Assembly (NCBI RefSeq): GCF_018263925.1
Contig: NZ_JAEVHF010000002.1
Span: forward strand, 124,001-188,000
Direction: 5' to 3'
DNA: 64,000 bases
Source: Kistimonas asteriae
GTDB taxonomy: Bacteria; Pseudomonadota; Gammaproteobacteria; Pseudomonadales; Endozoicomonadaceae
Each line of letters begins with the position of its first letter. The stretch's first letter is position 1. This document shows positions 61,343 through 64,000 of this stretch, piece by piece. Both the position numbers and the translations under genes were made by a program. The notes under the pieces are model-generated. The model had not been told where the DNA came from, did not search any database, and saw only the letters and a list, made by a program, of their open reading frames with translations.

Positions 61343-62692
61343 TTACAGCGCGTTGTGGAATATCTGTTCAATATCCGCTTGTGTGCCTTGGCGTGGGTTG
61401 GTCAATGCGCAGGCATCCTTCAGGGCATTGGCCGCCATGAACGGAATATCGTCTGCGCTGATATTTAATGCGGTCAGGCTGGTGGGAATATTCACCTTCA
61501 GCAACAGACGACATACTTCTTCAATCCCCATCACACTGGCCTCCCTGGCCTGTTTGCCATGTACCCGGCAACCCAGGAAGTAGGCGACATCAGACAGGCG
61601 GTCGGCCGCAGTCTCCATGTTGTAGGCCATCACATATGGCAGCAGTACCGCGTTGCAGATGCCGTGGGGCAAGCCGTATTTGCCGCCCAGCTGGTGGGCC
61701 ATGGCGTGTACGTAGCCCAGGCCCGCATTGTTGAACGCCATGCCGGCCATGAACTGGGCATAGGCCATCTGCTCCCGGGCTTCTTCATCCTGCCCGTTTT
61801 CCACAGCGCGTGGCAGGTATTTTACGATCAGCTCCATCGCCTTGCTGGCAACGGCATCGGTCAGGGGCGTAGCCTGGGTGGAGATGTAGGCTTCAATGGC
61901 GTGGGTCAGCGCATCCATCCCGGTGGCGGCGGTGAGGCTGGCCGGCATGCCCAGCATCAGTTGCGGATCGTTGATGGATATGGCGGGTGTGACATTCTGG
62001 TCAACAATCGCCATTTTCACATGGGTCTGCTCATTGGTGATGATGCAGAACCGGGTCATTTCGGAGGCGGTGCCCGCCGTGGTGTTGATGGCAACCAGGG
62101 GTAGGGACGGGCTGTGGGAGCGGTCAATGCCAACGTAATCACTGATATCGCCGCCATTGGTAGCCAGCAGGGCGATGGCCTTGGCGCAGTCATGGGGCGA
62201 GCCGCCGCCCAGGGAAATCACGAAGTCGCAGCGATTCTTGCGCAGTAGGCCCAGGCCAGACTGCACGTTGGCGACGGACGGGTTTGGGCAGGTGCCGTCG
62301 TAGATCACCGCATCAATCCCGTGCTGGAACAGCATATCGGTCACGATGGTGGCAACGCCGACCTTGCACAGCATGGCATCTGTGACGACCAGTGCCTTGC
62401 TGCAATCCATGGCCTTGATCTTGCCGATGGCGCGTGTCAGGCAGCCACTGCCCAGCAGGTTGATGGTCGGCATGATGAAATCATGACCTGCGTGCTGGTC
62501 GCTGGGACTGGGGCCTGCCTCAGACAGTGCCGGCGGTTCTTTTGGATGGGGCTTGCCGTGGTGAATGGTGATGTCGTCGAGGCGGGCCTTGTCGATGGCG
62601 CCGGGCGTCAGGATGTAGCCGGGCTCCACGTACAGGGTGCCATCGGTACAGAAATTCTCCAGATTATCCGGGGTGATCAGTTTTTTGGTCAA
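61343..62692 (-). CDS. Iron-containing alcohol dehydrogenase with EutQ-like N-terminal segment (EutG candidate)
   Basis: This protein of about 449 residues has a group III Fe-ADH from about residue 74 (MPTINLLGSGCL). It shows the NAD-binding ISLGGGSPHDCAKAI, INTTAGTASEMTRF and metal-ligand regions GMDALTHAIEAY and GYVHAMAHQLGG. The first 70 residues are unusual: KKLITPDN at the start and ILTPGAIDKARLDDITIHHG later resemble the N-terminus of EutQ and EutT. This suggests a microcompartment-linked enzyme reducing acetaldehyde to ethanol. The start is TTG 62692, with TTGAT-CATT-GTCAA 65 bases upstream. The extension has coding-like codon use. Confidence 0.82.
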   Translation of the reverse strand: MTKKLITPDNLENFCTDGTLYVEPGYILTPGAIDKARLDDITIHHGKPHPKEPPALSEAGPSPSDQHAGHDFIMPTINLLGSGCLTRAIGKIKAMDCSKALVVTDAMLCKVGVATIVTDMLFQHGIDAVIYDGTCPNPSVANVQSGLGLLRKNRCDFVISLGGGSPHDCAKAIALLATNGGDISDYVGIDRSHSPSLPLVAINTTAGTASEMTRFCIITNEQTHVKMAIVDQNVTPAISINDPQLMLGMPASLTAATGMDALTHAIEAYISTQATPLTDAVASKAMELIVKYLPRAVENGQDEEAREQMAYAQFMAGMAFNNAGLGYVHAMAHQLGGKYGLPHGICNAVLLPYVMAYNMETAADRLSDVAYFLGCRVHGKQAREASVMGIEEVCRLLLKVNIPTSLTALNISADDIPFMAANALKDACALTNPRQGTQADIEQIFHNAL

Positions 62693-62756
62693 AACACGTG
62701 TCCATCGTAATGGATGATATTGCCCGTAAAATTATCAACGGATGTGGAAGGGGCTA

Positions 62757-62770
62757 TTGATCATTGTCAA
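62757..62770. promoter_or_regulatory. TTGA-N6-TCAA dyad (FNR/CRP-type)
   Basis: TTGAT-CATT-GTCAA lies 65 bases before the Fe-ADH start. It shares its architecture with the dyads upstream of eutB and the PduS-like gene. Confidence 0.45.
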
Positions 62771-62915
62771 AGGTGCATGAGGCAATTGCCTGTCAGGTGA
62801 CCTGGTGTTGTTACCGGTCAACTTCTGGAAAAAAACACAAGGGCAGATTCGCTGCTATTCTTCTCCGGCGTTTGATTCTAGTGACGCCCTTTTTCTGGAT
62901 TTTCTGGAGTGCCGG

Positions 62916-63476
62916 ATGTCTGATACTGAATACATGGCCGAGGCTATCGATTTTGCCCGAACCAATCGTGTCTGGCCTTTTGCTGCAGTGATCGTGCACG
63001 ATGTGACGGGGGATATTCTGGTGCGCGCAACGGATGCTGCCCATATTAGTCCGATCTATCACGCAGAAACTCTGGCCCTTCATGTGCTGGCAACAGAAAT
63101 GCCGGAATATCAGGACAATGGGGAGACATTCACCCTCTACTCCACCGCAGAGATTGAGCCCATGGGCATGGGCTGCCTGTTCTGGGCCAATCTGCTGGGT
63201 TTTTCGGTATCCCGCGCCGTCTATGGCGCTTCGCTGAATGCGATCAATCATCTATGGGACTGGGGAGATCAAATGGAGTCACGGACGTTCAACCGGACCT
63301 TTGAACACACCTCGGTAACGATTGACGGCCCTGTCATGGAAGCAGAGTGCCTGGCGCTGTTTGAGCAGGCTCACCAGTACCAGAAAACGCTGGATCTGCA
63401 GCGCCCGGGAAAGACACTTTCCATGAATCCGGCCGATTTCTGGGATATCGTCACGCCACAGGGTACCCGGGACTGA
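62916..63476 (+). CDS. Nucleoside deaminase-fold protein with degenerate zinc site
   Basis: This 186-residue protein has the cytidine/deoxycytidylate-deaminase fold. HAE at 49-51 gives the first zinc ligand and catalytic Glu. The usual PCxxC is altered: EPMGMGC (81-87) keeps only Cys87, so two-cysteine zinc binding is lost or shifted. GGAG six bases before ATG 62916 fixes the start. It may be a diverged enzyme or a non-catalytic relative. Neighbours give no clear clue. Confidence 0.78.
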   Translation: MSDTEYMAEAIDFARTNRVWPFAAVIVHDVTGDILVRATDAAHISPIYHAETLALHVLATEMPEYQDNGETFTLYSTAEIEPMGMGCLFWANLLGFSVSRAVYGASLNAINHLWDWGDQMESRTFNRTFEHTSVTIDGPVMEAECLALFEQAHQYQKTLDLQRPGKTLSMNPADFWDIVTPQGTRD

Positions 63477-63607
63477 TCACTCTCAGTATTTTAGTGTTCA
63501 GGATTATGGTCAGTATGGCTGACAGCGATGTGCTATCAGCTGTCTGGCGGGTGATCATATAATGCAGTGTACAGACACGTTTTGCCGCTTTTTGATTACC
63601 TTTTACT

Positions 63608-64000
63608 ATGCCCTTATACCACCATGACGATGTACAGGATCCGGACACACTAGCTTGTCCGTTAATGGGGATTGCCGTTGATGTGGGTCCCCATGAGTCG
63701 CCCTGCCATCAGCATCAGAAAGCCCAGCTTCTCTACGCCGTTGAAGGCAGCATGACGATCACTATGGCGGACACGATGTGCATTCTGTCGCCCAATCGTG
63801 CCGCCTGGCTTCCGCCGGGGATTGAGCACAGTACCCGCACCCAGGGCTTTCATTATCGCAGCCTGTATTTTGATACCCGTTATTTCTCGTCCCTGCCAGA
63901 TAGCGAGTGTCTGTTAAATGTCACCCCGCTTTTTCGGGAATTGATCCTGCGTGTCTGTGAATGGGAACTTGATTATCCCGAGGATGGGGCTGAAATGCGG
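63608..64000 (+). CDS. AraC-family-like regulator, N-terminal cupin part (runs off right edge)
   Basis: 131 codons are visible and the frame is open at base 64000. The visible part has a cupin-type sensor: HQHQKAQLLYAVEGSMTITM, LSPNRAAWLPPGIEHS and the RSLYFD strand. This is typical of AraC regulators whose HTH would follow the window end. ATG 63608 is the first reasonable start; the ribosome site is weak. The ligand is unknown. Confidence 0.75.
   Translation, partial: MPLYHHDDVQDPDTLACPLMGIAVDVGPHESPCHQHQKAQLLYAVEGSMTITMADTMCILSPNRAAWLPPGIEHSTRTQGFHYRSLYFDTRYFSSLPDSECLLNVTPLFRELILRVCEWELDYPEDGAEMR

Noticed and set aside
1..64000. CRISPR arrays, IS elements, tRNA and rRNA genes
   Set aside because: None was recognised on reading both strands. 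The AT-rich islands suggest transfer, but no transposase or integrase was seen.

Overview
The window reads as chromosomal DNA of a Gammaproteobacterium. The M48/LemA pair, the DUF1302/DUF1329/SO2930-type module, the NorR-NnrS system, the BtuB/BtuF pair and the FimV-like protein all have gammaproteobacterial character. Several AT-rich genes encode eukaryote-like or secreted-effector-like proteins (a RING finger, nuclear-localisation-like basic motifs, S/T/G/P-rich N-termini). With a PI-PLC, a Het-C/phospholipase-like protein and a leukocidin-type cytolysin, they suggest a host-associated, probably marine, bacterium of Endozoicomonas-like habit. That taxonomic guess is inference. I recognised no IS element, CRISPR array, tRNA or rRNA.

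Layout: 1-2443, M48 protease (cut by the left edge) and LemA; 2664-4971, an effector-like protein and a secreted PI-PLC; 5045-12722, an envelope module (DUF1329, DUF1302, diheme cytochrome, beta-helix lipoprotein) with an AraC-type regulator; 12874-14089, PPC and SDR proteins; 14102-20471, a peptide-type ABC importer operon; 20472-22377, a striking DnaA-box-like tandem array and a FimV-like protein; 22416-30912, a PduO-type adenosyltransferase, a NorR nitric-oxide regulon (sigma54 promoters, truncated hemoglobin, NnrS) and btuB/btuF under a cobalamin riboswitch; 31164-33671, two effector-like genes; 34041-42791, a nine-to-ten gene ethanolamine-utilisation microcompartment operon (eutB C L K-like E M T, pduL/eutD, eutJ, and a Eut-associated protein); 43716-47101, a RING-finger protein and a pore-forming cytolysin; 47437-49319, a PduS/PduT-like electron-transfer pair that completes the microcompartment; 49627-53342, a LolCDE-like ABC system, a DUF3299 protein and a Het-C-like protein; 53415-56344, two divergent effector-like genes; 56775-64000, an AsmA/DUF748-like protein, an MDR oxidoreductase, LysR, a putative zinc protease, an EamA transporter, an iron alcohol dehydrogenase with a EutQ-like N-terminus, a degenerate deaminase and an AraC-type protein cut by the right edge.

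How it fits together: EutBC splits ethanolamine with adenosylcobalamin. B12 supply is served by BtuB/BtuF and two adenosyltransferases (EutT and a PduO type). EutE and PduL turn acetaldehyde into acetyl-phosphate, while the iron ADH and the PduS/PduT pair may recycle NAD+. EutL, EutM, the EutK-like protein and the PduT-like protein form the shell. The phospholipases and cytolysin could release host membrane lipid and so ethanolamine; this is a hypothesis. The NO regulon would defend against host or denitrification-derived NO.
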